Shown here piece after piece: positions 1 through 7,768 of a stretch of DNA of 13,829 nucleotides. A program made the translations under genes and the position numbers. Position 1 is the first letter of the stretch. The number at the start of each line of letters is the position of its first letter. The stretch comes from JBDTVS01 sp040007095 (GTDB taxonomy: Bacteria; Acidobacteriota; Vicinamibacteria; Vicinamibacterales; CAVVIG01): contig JBDTVS010000221.1 of assembly GCA_040007095.1 (NCBI GenBank), positions 1 to 13,829 on the forward strand, written 5' to 3'. The notes beneath the pieces are model-generated. The model worked only from the letters and a program-made list of their open reading frames with translations, was not told where the DNA came from and did no database searches.

Positions 1-2
1 GC

Positions 3-992
3 CCGGTCCACGCGGCCCTCTATCTATTGCTGTTTCCGCAACTGATCGCCGGTCCGATCATCCGCTACCGCGACATCGCCGATCAGCTCGCCGCCCGGCG
101 GGTGTCAGCCGACGATTTCGCCTGGGGGATCCGCCGGTTCGTCATCGGCCTGGCCAAGAAGGTGCTGGTGGCGAATGTCGTCGCCGGACCGGCGGATCAG
201 ATCTTCGGTCTGCCCCTGACTCAGCTCGACCCCGCTCGCGCATGGCTCGGCATCGCCTGCTATACGCTGCAGATTTACTTCGACTTTTCCGGCTATTCGG
301 ACATGGCCATCGGTCTCGGCCGGATGTTCGGTTTCCGCTTTCCCGAGAACTTTCGCTGGCCATACATCGCCGAGACGGTTCAGGGGTTCTGGCGGCGCTG
401 GCACATGTCGCTCTCGACGTGGTTCCGTGATTACGTCTACGTCCCGCTCGGCGGCAATCGCCATTCGGCCGCACGTGTCTATCTCAACCTCGTCATCGTC
501 TTCTTCCTGTGCGGCCTGTGGCACGGGGCCAGTTGGAATTTCGTGATCTGGGGCTTGTTCCATGGAGCGTTCCTTGTCGTCGAACGCCTCGGCCTGGCCG
601 ATCGAGTGATGCGACTGTGGCGCCCGCTGCGTCATGCCTACGTCCTGCTGGTCGTGATGATCGGATGGGTGTTCTTTCGTGCCGAGACGCTGCCGGCGGC
701 GATCGGCTTCTTGAAGGCGTTGGGCGGAACGGCGAGCCGCATGCCCGACATCTATGCGCTCGGCTGGTATCTGACACCGGACGTGTCGATTGCGCTCGTG
801 GCCGGCGCGATCGGATCCACGCCGGTCGTTCCGGCGCTCTCGGCGTGGCTCGATCGAGCCGGCGGCGCCGAGCGCCGATTGGCAGGTGCGTTGTCGCCGG
901 CCGCGACGGCGGCGCTGGCCGCGCTGCTCGTCGCCTCGATCATGCAGATTGCCGCGCGCACTTACAACCCGTTCATCTACTTCCGATTCTGA
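3..992 (+). CDS. MBOAT family O-acyltransferase, AlgI-like (5' end outside window)
   Basis: Integral membrane O-acyltransferase that would pass acetyl groups across the inner membrane for O-acetylation of an exported polysaccharide. The reading frame is open to the left edge (the first visible codons read PVHAALYLLLFPQLIAGP), so the gene begins outside the window and a TTG at 27 is not its start. About 329 residues are visible. AlgI-type proteins are usually near 470-520 residues, so roughly the first third is missing. Family hallmarks seen: FPQLIAGPIIRY at the left edge, FWRRWHMSLSTWFRDY at visible residues 129-144, and LWHGASW with the invariant MBOAT histidine at visible residue 174 (bases 522-524). 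Several hydrophobic segments follow, and the C-terminus PFIYFRF is typical of the family. The stop overlaps the next start by one base (TGATG), so the pair is probably translationally coupled. The polymer acetylated cannot be told from the sequence; nothing here shows that it is alginate. Confidence 0.95.
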   Translation, partial: PVHAALYLLLFPQLIAGPIIRYRDIADQLAARRVSADDFAWGIRRFVIGLAKKVLVANVVAGPADQIFGLPLTQLDPARAWLGIACYTLQIYFDFSGYSDMAIGLGRMFGFRFPENFRWPYIAETVQGFWRRWHMSLSTWFRDYVYVPLGGNRHSAARVYLNLVIVFFLCGLWHGASWNFVIWGLFHGAFLVVERLGLADRVMRLWRPLRHAYVLLVVMIGWVFFRAETLPAAIGFLKALGGTASRMPDIYALGWYLTPDVSIALVAGAIGSTPVVPALSAWLDRAGGAERRLAGALSPAATAALAALLVASIMQIAARTYNPFIYFRF

Positions 993-2104
993 TGAACCGC
1001 GCGCTGATCTTCCTCTTCGTCGCGATCATTGCCCTCCCGATGGCCGGCACCCTGGCGGGCGTCGACGGCGGTGATCCCGAGTCGGAGAACCGCGAGCTGG
1101 CGATGTTTCCGCACTGGGACGGGACATGGCCGTCGGCCGAAGCCTATCCCAACGCCTTCACGGCGTGGTTCGAGGACCACTTCGCGTTTCGCGACAAGCT
1201 CGTGCGCTGGTACGGCGAGAGCCGGTTCTTCGGCCTCGGCGAGTCGCCGTCGAGCGCGGTCGTCAAAGGCCTGGACCAGTGGCTCTACTACGGGGATGAT
1301 GGGGGCGTGGTCGATTACGCGAACGCCACGCCGATGACGCCCGGCGAAATCGGCGCGTGGCGGACGGCGCTCTCGCGCGCCCACGACTGGCTGCAGCATC
1401 GAGGCATCGCGTTCGTGTTCACGATCGCGCCAGACAAGCACGTGATCTATCCGGAACACCTGCCGGCGACCATCCGCGTCGTTCACGCCGAGTCGCGAAC
1501 GGATCAGCTCTACGCCGGGCTCGCCGGGACCGGTGTGAACCCGGTCGACTTGCGATCGGCGCTGCTGGACGCCAAGAACCGCGAGCGCCTCTTCTTTCTC
1601 ACCGATACTCATTGGAACGACCGCGGAGCATTTATCGCCTACCAGCGGATCATCGAGGCGGTGCGGGCGCAGGTGCCGGCCACACCCCCGGCGTGGACGC
1701 GCACGGATTTCGAAGCCACCGAAGAACGGATTCCCGGCAAAGATCTGGCCGGCATGATCGGTTTGAAACGGGTGCTGCACGAATGGGACTTGCGGCTCGT
1801 GCCGCGGCGCCGGCGCCTGGCACGCGTCGTCGATCCGCCCGATGCGCAATCCACTGCCGAGGTCGGGCGGCTGGTCACCGAAGTTCCCGACCCCTCGCTG
1901 CCCCGTGCCGTGATCTTTCGCGATTCGTTCGCGTCGCGCCTCGTCCCGTTCCTGTCGGAGCATTTCAGCCGTGCCGTGTATCTATGGCAGAACGATTTCG
2001 ATGCCAATGTCGTCATCGCCGAGCATCCGGATGTGGTGATCCAGGAGATTGTCGGACGACACCTCTACGAATTCATCGCGTCGCCGGAGTTGGTGCCGCG
2101 GTGA
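992..2104 (+). CDS. AlgJ/AlgX-like SGNH-type polysaccharide O-acetyltransferase
   Basis: A 370-residue exported or membrane-tethered protein that by family knowledge accepts acetyl groups from the MBOAT partner and transfers them to polysaccharide in the periplasm. The N-terminus (residues 4-22) is a hydrophobic signal or anchor segment. The ALGX/AlgJ catalytic signature is present: TDTHWND at 204-210 supplies Asp205 and His207, and FRDSFAS at 309-315 supplies the nucleophile Ser312 (the GDS-like block of SGNH hydrolases). The region around 55-100 (AWFEDHFAFRDKL, then GLDQWLYY) also matches the family N-terminal pattern. The start is the ATG overlapping the MBOAT stop by one base. A longer in-frame opening from 509 runs inside the MBOAT gene and is rejected. 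No carbohydrate-binding module follows, so it is closer in size to AlgJ than to AlgX. Substrate unknown. Confidence 0.92.
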   Translation: MNRALIFLFVAIIALPMAGTLAGVDGGDPESENRELAMFPHWDGTWPSAEAYPNAFTAWFEDHFAFRDKLVRWYGESRFFGLGESPSSAVVKGLDQWLYYGDDGGVVDYANATPMTPGEIGAWRTALSRAHDWLQHRGIAFVFTIAPDKHVIYPEHLPATIRVVHAESRTDQLYAGLAGTGVNPVDLRSALLDAKNRERLFFLTDTHWNDRGAFIAYQRIIEAVRAQVPATPPAWTRTDFEATEERIPGKDLAGMIGLKRVLHEWDLRLVPRRRRLARVVDPPDAQSTAEVGRLVTEVPDPSLPRAVIFRDSFASRLVPFLSEHFSRAVYLWQNDFDANVVIAEHPDVVIQEIVGRHLYEFIASPELVPR

Positions 2105-2156
2105 CGGCCCACGAATCGAACCGGCGCCTTCCAGGGTCCCGTCCGGCGGGGCGCGG

Positions 2157-4859
2157 ATGAGTGCGTCGGCGCAGGCACGCATCGATCGCGACACCCTGAC
2201 GCTGCTCGAGCGCCTCGAAGCGACGCCGCACGAAGCGGAACAGCAACGCACCATCGAGCGCCTGGCGGACCGCGGCCATTCCGATGCGTGTCGCGTGCTG
2301 ATCTCGGTGTTCCATCTGTCGATGTGGCGGTCGACTCGCCTGGCCATCATTCGATCGCTCGGCAAATGCGACCAGCAACGCGGCGTGGAGTTTCTGCTTC
2401 GCCAGGCCTCTCAACCGCACGATTTTGCGCTCGCGGCCGAAGCGGTACTGGCGCTCGGGCGGAGCAACAATCCGGCGGCGGGCGAATTCCTGCTCACGGT
2501 GGTCGAGCAACCGCTGCATCCGCTTCGGCGGGAAGCGGTCCTGGCGCTGTCGAACATGCGCGACTTTCCGTGCGATCGCGAGCTCGCGGCGGCGCTGGCT
2601 GACTATGGCGGCGACCTGTCGCCTGGCGTCCTTCAGTACTTGATTCTGAGTGTCGGCCGGCGCGGGCACGCCTCTTCGTGGCCCGCCCTGCGGACGTTGC
2701 TGACGTCGGCCGAGACGTCCGGCATCATTTTCAACGCGGTCCTGCTCGCCACCAGTCAAATCGGTCGAGAGGAGGCACTGGCCGACCTGCGCGCGCTGGA
2801 CCTGCCGTACCGATTCTTCGCCGACGAATTGCGCCTGGCGGCGATCGAGCGCATCGAGCATCGGCTGACAACCAGCATGGAGGAGGTGGTGCTCCATTTG
2901 CTGGCCACACCCTCGACAGTCGATCGCTGGCCGCTGCTGTTCCAGCTCAGGCTGTTCCCCGGGGATGACGCGTGGCAGGCGTTTGAACAATTGGCCGACG
3001 GCAGCGACCCCACCTTGCAGTGTCTGGTCCGTCGCACGCTCTTTCATGCGGCACGGATCGAAGACGATGGGGATTTTCTCTGCCGCTATGCCGAGCAGCT
3101 GGACGCCAACGCCGCCGCGTCACTGGTGTCGATGCACGTGGGCGTTGGCGATGCAGAGTTCAGCGATGCGGTGTACTCGCGCGTGCCGCGGCCGATTGCG
3201 CTCACCTGGATGGAACGAGCTCGCGACGGGCAGGCGCTGACGCGGCTGGGACGTTGGCTGACCGAGGGCACCAGTGCCGAGCGGGTTCAGGTCGTGAACG
3301 CATTCGTCGCCCAGGCTCAGATGGCGGGCCGCGACTCGCCGACCGCACAGGCCTGCGGCGAACAGCTGTTTGCGTATCTGGAGAACGGTGAGGATTCACC
3401 GCTGTCCCACCGGATCATTCGCGCCCTGGGTCAGATTGGCTTCGGCACCAGGCCGGTGCTGCTGTCGCTCGAGAAGCTGCTCAGGAAACGAACGCCCGTC
3501 AGCAGCTCGATCTACAGCGCGCTCGCGGCATTCGGCACGCCGGAAGCCGCGTGGCTGGTCCTCCGCCGACTCCGCCGGCCCGGCACCACGGGCGAGGAAA
3601 TCGATGACGCGCTCTCGTCGTTGTCGAAGTTCGGGGCACTGCCGAGCGTCGAGGCGCTCGACGGTTTCACGTTGGGCAACGACGCCAGCGCCGATCGCCG
3701 GCGGGCCATGCTGTTGATTCTCTCGGCGAACCCGGTCCCCGGTTTTGCGGATCTGATTCTGCAATCGCTCGACGCCAAAGATTTTCAAACGCAGATGCTG
3801 GCGCTGGCGGCGGCCAAGTGGAACCACGACCCTCGCCTGTGGGACGTCGTGTTTCGCTACATCAGCGCGTCGAGTCATTGCCTGCAGGGACGGGCGCTCG
3901 ATACCCTGTGCTACAGCAACGCCGAGCAGCAGCTGCGACTGGCAAAGCACGTGCTGCCGCACATCGCGAATCGGGAACTGGCACTCAAGCTGCTGCACGG
4001 GATCCTGCCTCGCCCGGGCGGCTCGTATCGACCGCTGATTGCGCAGCTCGACCGCTGGGTGTCGGCGCGAGAAGGCGTGTTTGCGGATCGCGAGCTGTCC
4101 GAAGCCGCGGTGCAACTACGAGATCGATGCGCGGCGCAGAACCGCCCCGGTGGGACGGCGCACAGCCAGGACCCCGAAGTCCGCCGGCTGGACGGGGAGC
4201 TCGCCGAGCACATCCCCGGATTCGCCAAATACGGGGAATTGGTCCGGTCGGCGCTGCGCAGCGCGGAGCTGACCTACCGCCACCCGGAGTTGTTTGGAGA
4301 ACGCGTCGACAAGTCTTCAGCCGTGGTCGAATACGTGAAGGCGATCGATTTGCTGCTGCAGGAGTACGTGGGCGGCCAGCTATTCGGCTACGGCAGCGGC
4401 GACATGGTCATTCGCATGCAATCACGAGTCGTGCAGCTGCAACTGACCGAAGAGGCGCTGCCGGTGCAGCGGGTGCTGCGCGACCTGCAGTGCGAGTCGT
4501 TTTTCTCATCGGATTCGTTTCCGTTGGGAAAGCTGACGAAGCTGGCGGCCAACATCCTCAGCGGCAAGATTGCGCACGATCAGATGCGGGCATTCGACGG
4601 CCTGCGCGCGTGGTCGATTGCGCTGCTGTTGTTCGGCCGGAGCTTCCAGTTCCGGTCCATGTCGCTGGCTCCGTTGCTGAAGGTCGCGGCGGCGGAGGGT
4701 GACGCGGCCTGCGAGTTGGCGGCGCAGCTCAATGTGCTCCAGGACGAACGCAACGATGCGGCGCATCGCGGAACCCTGGTGCGGGTGACCGAGCTCGGGG
4801 AATTGCGGCAGCGAAGCCTCCTGGTGCTGAGCGGGATCGACCGGCTGCTGGCGTCGTAA
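2157..4859 (+). CDS. HEAT-repeat protein with C-terminal HEPN-like helical domain
   Basis: A 900-residue soluble protein of unknown function. Roughly residues 30-640 are a chain of paired helices with HEAT/Armadillo character: recurring A-x-x-A-L-x-x-L patterns such as ALAAEAVLALGR (91-102) and LRREAVLALSNM (123-134). Such solenoids usually bind proteins. From about residue 679 a different helical domain begins. It contains SSAVVEYVKAIDLLLQEYV near 720 and ends with DERNDAAHRGT, where Arg865 and His870 form an R-x4-H motif with Asn directly after Arg, as in HEPN domains, many of which are ribonucleases. No signal peptide or membrane segment is seen. The chosen ATG at 2157 follows a GGGG stretch 5 bases upstream. 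An upstream in-frame opening at 2049 lies inside the previous gene and is rejected. The gene sits 52 bases after the acetyltransferase on the same strand, so cotranscription is plausible. The HEPN assignment is motif-based inference; a catalytically inert helical cap is the alternative. Confidence 0.85.
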   Translation: MSASAQARIDRDTLTLLERLEATPHEAEQQRTIERLADRGHSDACRVLISVFHLSMWRSTRLAIIRSLGKCDQQRGVEFLLRQASQPHDFALAAEAVLALGRSNNPAAGEFLLTVVEQPLHPLRREAVLALSNMRDFPCDRELAAALADYGGDLSPGVLQYLILSVGRRGHASSWPALRTLLTSAETSGIIFNAVLLATSQIGREEALADLRALDLPYRFFADELRLAAIERIEHRLTTSMEEVVLHLLATPSTVDRWPLLFQLRLFPGDDAWQAFEQLADGSDPTLQCLVRRTLFHAARIEDDGDFLCRYAEQLDANAAASLVSMHVGVGDAEFSDAVYSRVPRPIALTWMERARDGQALTRLGRWLTEGTSAERVQVVNAFVAQAQMAGRDSPTAQACGEQLFAYLENGEDSPLSHRIIRALGQIGFGTRPVLLSLEKLLRKRTPVSSSIYSALAAFGTPEAAWLVLRRLRRPGTTGEEIDDALSSLSKFGALPSVEALDGFTLGNDASADRRRAMLLILSANPVPGFADLILQSLDAKDFQTQMLALAAAKWNHDPRLWDVVFRYISASSHCLQGRALDTLCYSNAEQQLRLAKHVLPHIANRELALKLLHGILPRPGGSYRPLIAQLDRWVSAREGVFADRELSEAAVQLRDRCAAQNRPGGTAHSQDPEVRRLDGELAEHIPGFAKYGELVRSALRSAELTYRHPELFGERVDKSSAVVEYVKAIDLLLQEYVGGQLFGYGSGDMVIRMQSRVVQLQLTEEALPVQRVLRDLQCESFFSSDSFPLGKLTKLAANILSGKIAHDQMRAFDGLRAWSIALLLFGRSFQFRSMSLAPLLKVAAAEGDAACELAAQLNVLQDERNDAAHRGTLVRVTELGELRQRSLLVLSGIDRLLAS

Positions 4860-4934
4860 CGGAGGCTCTAGTGGCCCGTTCTGGGGGGGTGCAACTCCAA
4901 GGTGACGCTTTGGTCCCGCTTCCGACCGGCCGAT

Positions 4935-6575
4935 CTACCTGACCGTCGGATACGTGATTCCGAGCTGTTCGAGATACGTTTTATATCTCGTCGGGTCGAA
5001 GTAGTACTTCCGCATCTCCGGACGGAACTGCTCCATCGTCTTGGCGTTGGTCGACACGATCGGCAGGTCGCCGGGTTCGAGCAGCGGTGTGTAGGTTTGC
5101 GTCCTTGTCTGCACGTTGCGGAAGTAGTCCCATGCCTGCTGGACGAGCTCGGGACGCGCGAGGAAATCGAGCGCGGTCATCGCCACCACCTTGGCGCCGG
5201 CAGTCACACCTTGGTGCGCGATCGGCGTCGCCATCGAGACCGCGTTGGCCCAGTGGTGACCGGGCAGGCCTGGAATGTTCGCGGGATAGTTGAGCGTGAC
5301 TGTCGGAACGTTCCACGAGACATCGCCGATATCGTCGGAGCCGCCCCCGAGGTTGTCTTCGAGACGGACCGGCCCCTGCAGCCGGGCGCTGTCCGTCATC
5401 AACCCTTGCGGCGACAGTCCGACTTCTTTCTGGATTGCGATGGCCAGACCGATGTCCTCCGGACTCCATTTCGGCACGCCGACGGCTTTCACGTTGTCGT
5501 AGGTCGTTTCGGCGACGACCTTGTTGAAATGCTGCGGCCAGGCCGCGCCGGTCACGCGCCACGTCACCTCGGTGTTCGTCATCATCGCCGCCGCCCTGGC
5601 CATGGTGTCGCCAATCCCGCGCAGCTCCTTGATGTGGGCGTAGTCAATCTCGCGGAAGTAGTACCAGACGCTGGCGCTGGCCGGTACGACGTTGGGCTGA
5701 TCGCCGCCGTTGGTGATGACGTAATGCGAGCGCTGCGACAGCCGGAGGTGCTCGCGGCGGAAATTCCAGCCGATGTCCATCAACTCGACCGCATCGAGCG
5801 CCGACCGGCCGCGCCAGGGATTCGCGGCCGCGTGCGCGGCCTCGCCCGTGAAGGCGTACTCCACCGACACCACCCCGGTGCCCGCGCGATCGCCCCACGA
5901 GACGTTGAAGTTGTTGCCGACATGGGCGAAGAGGCAGATGTCCACGTCCTTGAAGGCGCCGGCGCGCACGAAGTACGCCTTGCCGCCGCCGAGTTCCTCG
6001 GCAACGCCCGGCCAGAGCTTGAGCGTGCCCGACAGGTGCTCGCGCTCCATGATCTTCTTCACGGCCAGAGCCGCCGTGATCTGCAGCGGCATACCCGAGT
6101 TGTGTCCTTCGCCGTGGCCGGGCGCTCCCGCCACAATCGGATCGTGATAGGCGACGCCCGGTTTCTGCGAGGCCTGCGGAATGTCGTCGATGTCCGACCC
6201 GAGCGCAATCACCGGCCGCCCGCTTCCCCATGTCGCGATCCAGCCGGTCGGAATCCCCGCGATGTTGCGTTCGACACGGAACCCGTTCTTTTCCAGCACC
6301 GCCGTAAGATAGCGGGAGGTCTCGAATTCCTGATATCCGAGCTCCGCGTAGCTGAAGACCTGATCGACCATGTGCTGCGACAGCTCGCGCATGCTCTCCA
6401 CATCGCTCGCCGCGTCATTCTTCATCGCCGAAAGCCGCGCACCGGCCGCTGGCGGCAGGTTGGGCGGCGCCGACTGCGCCGCGCGGGCTCCTGGTCCGGC
6501 CGCGACCACGCCGGCGGCGCACGCGGACAGTACGGAAAGGGCGACGAGCGCACGCGTCACGGGCGTGCGGGTCAT
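4935..6575 (-). CDS. exported M20-family amidohydrolase, AbgB-like
   Basis: A 546-residue zinc/manganese amidohydrolase resembling AbgB (aminobenzoyl-glutamate hydrolase subunit B) and M20D peptidases, expected to cleave an N-acyl or peptide amide bond. The substrate is unknown. The N-terminus has a signal sequence with a lipobox-like LSAC (16-19), so Cys19 could be lipidated; an ordinary Sec signal ending near ARA is the alternative. Metal-site motifs in order: GSDIDDI (126-132), GHGEGHNSG (153-161), AEELGG (192-197), FAH with His218, and the dimerisation-domain GEAAHAA (244-250). The family-typical GSDDIGDVSW and PGHHWANA follow near the C-terminus. The residue before GHN is Glu156, where AbgB and M20D enzymes usually have Cys. 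The ATG at 6575 overlaps the stop of the upstream small gene by 4 bases (ATGA), indicating translational coupling. Its stop faces the convergent HEAT gene 75 bases away. Confidence 0.93.
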   Translation of the reverse strand: MTRTPVTRALVALSVLSACAAGVVAAGPGARAAQSAPPNLPPAAGARLSAMKNDAASDVESMRELSQHMVDQVFSYAELGYQEFETSRYLTAVLEKNGFRVERNIAGIPTGWIATWGSGRPVIALGSDIDDIPQASQKPGVAYHDPIVAGAPGHGEGHNSGMPLQITAALAVKKIMEREHLSGTLKLWPGVAEELGGGKAYFVRAGAFKDVDICLFAHVGNNFNVSWGDRAGTGVVSVEYAFTGEAAHAAANPWRGRSALDAVELMDIGWNFRREHLRLSQRSHYVITNGGDQPNVVPASASVWYYFREIDYAHIKELRGIGDTMARAAAMMTNTEVTWRVTGAAWPQHFNKVVAETTYDNVKAVGVPKWSPEDIGLAIAIQKEVGLSPQGLMTDSARLQGPVRLEDNLGGGSDDIGDVSWNVPTVTLNYPANIPGLPGHHWANAVSMATPIAHQGVTAGAKVVAMTALDFLARPELVQQAWDYFRNVQTRTQTYTPLLEPGDLPIVSTNAKTMEQFRPEMRKYYFDPTRYKTYLEQLGITYPTVR

Positions 6576-6922
6576 AGTTCTTCACCCTCGATGTCATCGT
6601 CACCGATGTCGATGACGACATTGTGGATATCGACACGGAACCAGTCGCGAAACATCTTGAGATCGCGAGCGGCCGGCCACTTCGACTCGTCGTCGGTCCA
6701 CGCGGACAGTTGAAACTCGAACAGCCAGGTCACGTTCTCCTCGACCCACTCCTGGATGTCTTCCTCCAGCTCGAGCTCGGGCAACAGATAGGCCGAGCCG
6801 TACGTCCTCGCCCTTGCCACTGTGAGCGTGCCGCGATTGATATCGGCGTCGGTCTCGCGGGTCCAGGCGAGGTACGGTTGGCCTCCCACGATCGTGACCG
6901 CTGTGCGGTTGATGACGCGCAT
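6572..6922 (-). CDS. small acidic conserved hypothetical protein
   Basis: A 116-residue protein with no recognised domain. It opens with MRVINRTAVTIVGGQPYLAW, has an acidic middle (LELEEDIQEWVEEN, 50-63), a tryptophan-rich stretch (WLFEFQLSAWTDDESKWP, 66-83), and ends in a basic/hydrophobic strand followed by an acidic tail (DIGDDDIEGEEL). This layout resembles a conserved hypothetical family I recall from other bacteria, but I cannot name a function. There is no signal peptide. An in-frame TAG six bases upstream of the ATG rules out a longer N-terminus. No Shine-Dalgarno is visible, and a -10-like TACGAT lies 7 bases before the start, so a leaderless transcript is possible. The ATGA overlap with the M20 amidohydrolase makes this the first gene of a two-gene operon. 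That linkage is the best clue to its role, though it may be only positional. Confidence 0.85.
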   Translation of the reverse strand: MRVINRTAVTIVGGQPYLAWTRETDADINRGTLTVARARTYGSAYLLPELELEEDIQEWVEENVTWLFEFQLSAWTDDESKWPAARDLKMFRDWFRVDIHNVVIDIGDDDIEGEEL

Positions 6923-6949
6923 GGGCTAAATCGTAACAGGTCGAATGCT

Positions 6950-6988
6950 GGGTCGCCTACGCCATCGCCGAGCGGGTCGGGCGACCCG
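6950..6988. other. inverted repeats between YgjP-like gene and acidic-protein gene
   Basis: The 135-base spacer 6923-7057 holds two nested dyads. GGGTCGCC (6950-6957) pairs perfectly with GGCGACCC (6980-6987) over a 22-base loop. Alternatively CGGGTC (6973-6978) pairs with GACCCG (6983-6988) over a GGGC tetraloop. The two hairpins are mutually exclusive. There is no T-tract on either strand, so this is not a canonical intrinsic terminator. It lies downstream of the ygjP-like stop (7058) and 28 bases upstream of the next start, where either a terminator or an operator would fit. Confidence 0.3.
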
Positions 6989-7057
6989 ATCGTGGCCTGT
7001 CCGACCAGTCCGCTTGCAAGCCAGAACCTTGACTCGTTGCCTCAGGTTTTGGGGTGC

Positions 7058-7768
7058 TCAACGGTTCTCCTCGCCGGCGTGATGACGGAGCCAGTCTCGG
7101 GCGGCGGCGTAGTCCGGGCACGCGGCGGCGACCAGCGTCCAGAAGCGGGGAGAGTGATCCATCCGCTTGAGATGCATCAGTTCGTGAATCATCACGTAGT
7201 CGCGAACCGACGGCGGCATCTGCACGAGCCGCCAATTCAGGCAGATATGGCCGTTGCGCGAGCATGAGCCCCAGCGCCATCGCTGATTGCGGACGCTGAC
7301 GCGGCTGACGTTCAGGCCGTGCAGGGCGGCCAGCTCCAACAAGCGCGTCGGCAACTCGTGCTTCGCACGGGCGAGCGCGTCGGGGTCGACCTGCAGCGAC
7401 GGCCGACCAGTCTCGGGCGGCCGGTCTGCCAGACGCGCGCGCTGCGTCGCGACCCAGGCGGCCTGCGACCGGGCAAAGTCCTCCGCCTCGCGCTTCGATC
7501 CGCCGCGCGGAATGGTTACTCGAATGGTACCGTCGCGTCGCACGCGGATGATGTAGCGGCGCGCCCGGGGGTGACGGATGAACTCCGGAATCCCGCCACT
7601 GTTCAACGCATCTGGCGCCGAAGGCACGGGGCTGCGTGCGCGGTGCCGAAGCGTTGGCGGAGGCAACAACGGGCCGGGTGCGGTGCGATCGGTGCGCGGC
7701 GTCCGGTGCAGGGTGCCGGATGGAGCCTGCTCTGCCCCTTGTGGAGTCAGCGGGAGGTCGAGTTGCAT
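7058..7768 (-). CDS. YgjP-like (DUF45/M48-type) zinc metallohydrolase
   Basis: A 236-residue protein of the YgjP/WLM-related family, which has a minimal zinc-peptidase fold. An E. coli member has been reported to act as a UTP pyrophosphatase rather than a protease, so the substrate here is open. The catalytic signature is complete: IHELMHLKRMDHSPRFW, with zinc ligands His195 and His199, Glu196 as general base and His205 as probable third ligand. The upstream family motif WRWGSCSRNGHICLNWRL (163-180) is also present. The core starts near residue 58 (GGIPEFIRHPRARRY). Residues 1-57 are a Pro/Arg/Thr-rich, probably disordered extension that typical members of about 170 residues lack. The ATG at 7768 follows the rmuC stop (TAG) with no spacer, so translation is likely coupled. 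No alternative ATG exists before the core, but a GTG/TTG start inside the extension cannot be excluded. Confidence 0.9.
   Translation of the reverse strand: MQLDLPLTPQGAEQAPSGTLHRTPRTDRTAPGPLLPPPTLRHRARSPVPSAPDALNSGGIPEFIRHPRARRYIIRVRRDGTIRVTIPRGGSKREAEDFARSQAAWVATQRARLADRPPETGRPSLQVDPDALARAKHELPTRLLELAALHGLNVSRVSVRNQRWRWGSCSRNGHICLNWRLVQMPPSVRDYVMIHELMHLKRMDHSPRFWTLVAAACPDYAAARDWLRHHAGEENR

Noticed and set aside
977..1963. 328-codon minus-strand open frame opposite the AlgJ/AlgX-like gene
   Set aside because: The + strand gene has catalytic motifs and a coupled start; the antisense product has none.
4860..4934. Search for a bidirectional terminator between the convergent HEAT and M20 genes
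   Set aside because: The 75-base spacer has a run of seven G bases and a weak bulged CCAAG/CTTTGG pairing, but no convincing hairpin with a T-tract.
4902..6713. 603-codon open frame on the + strand opposite the M20 gene
   Set aside because: It is the antisense shadow of a gene with clear family motifs; its translation is rich in Arg, His and Val with no recognisable domain, as expected in GC-rich DNA.
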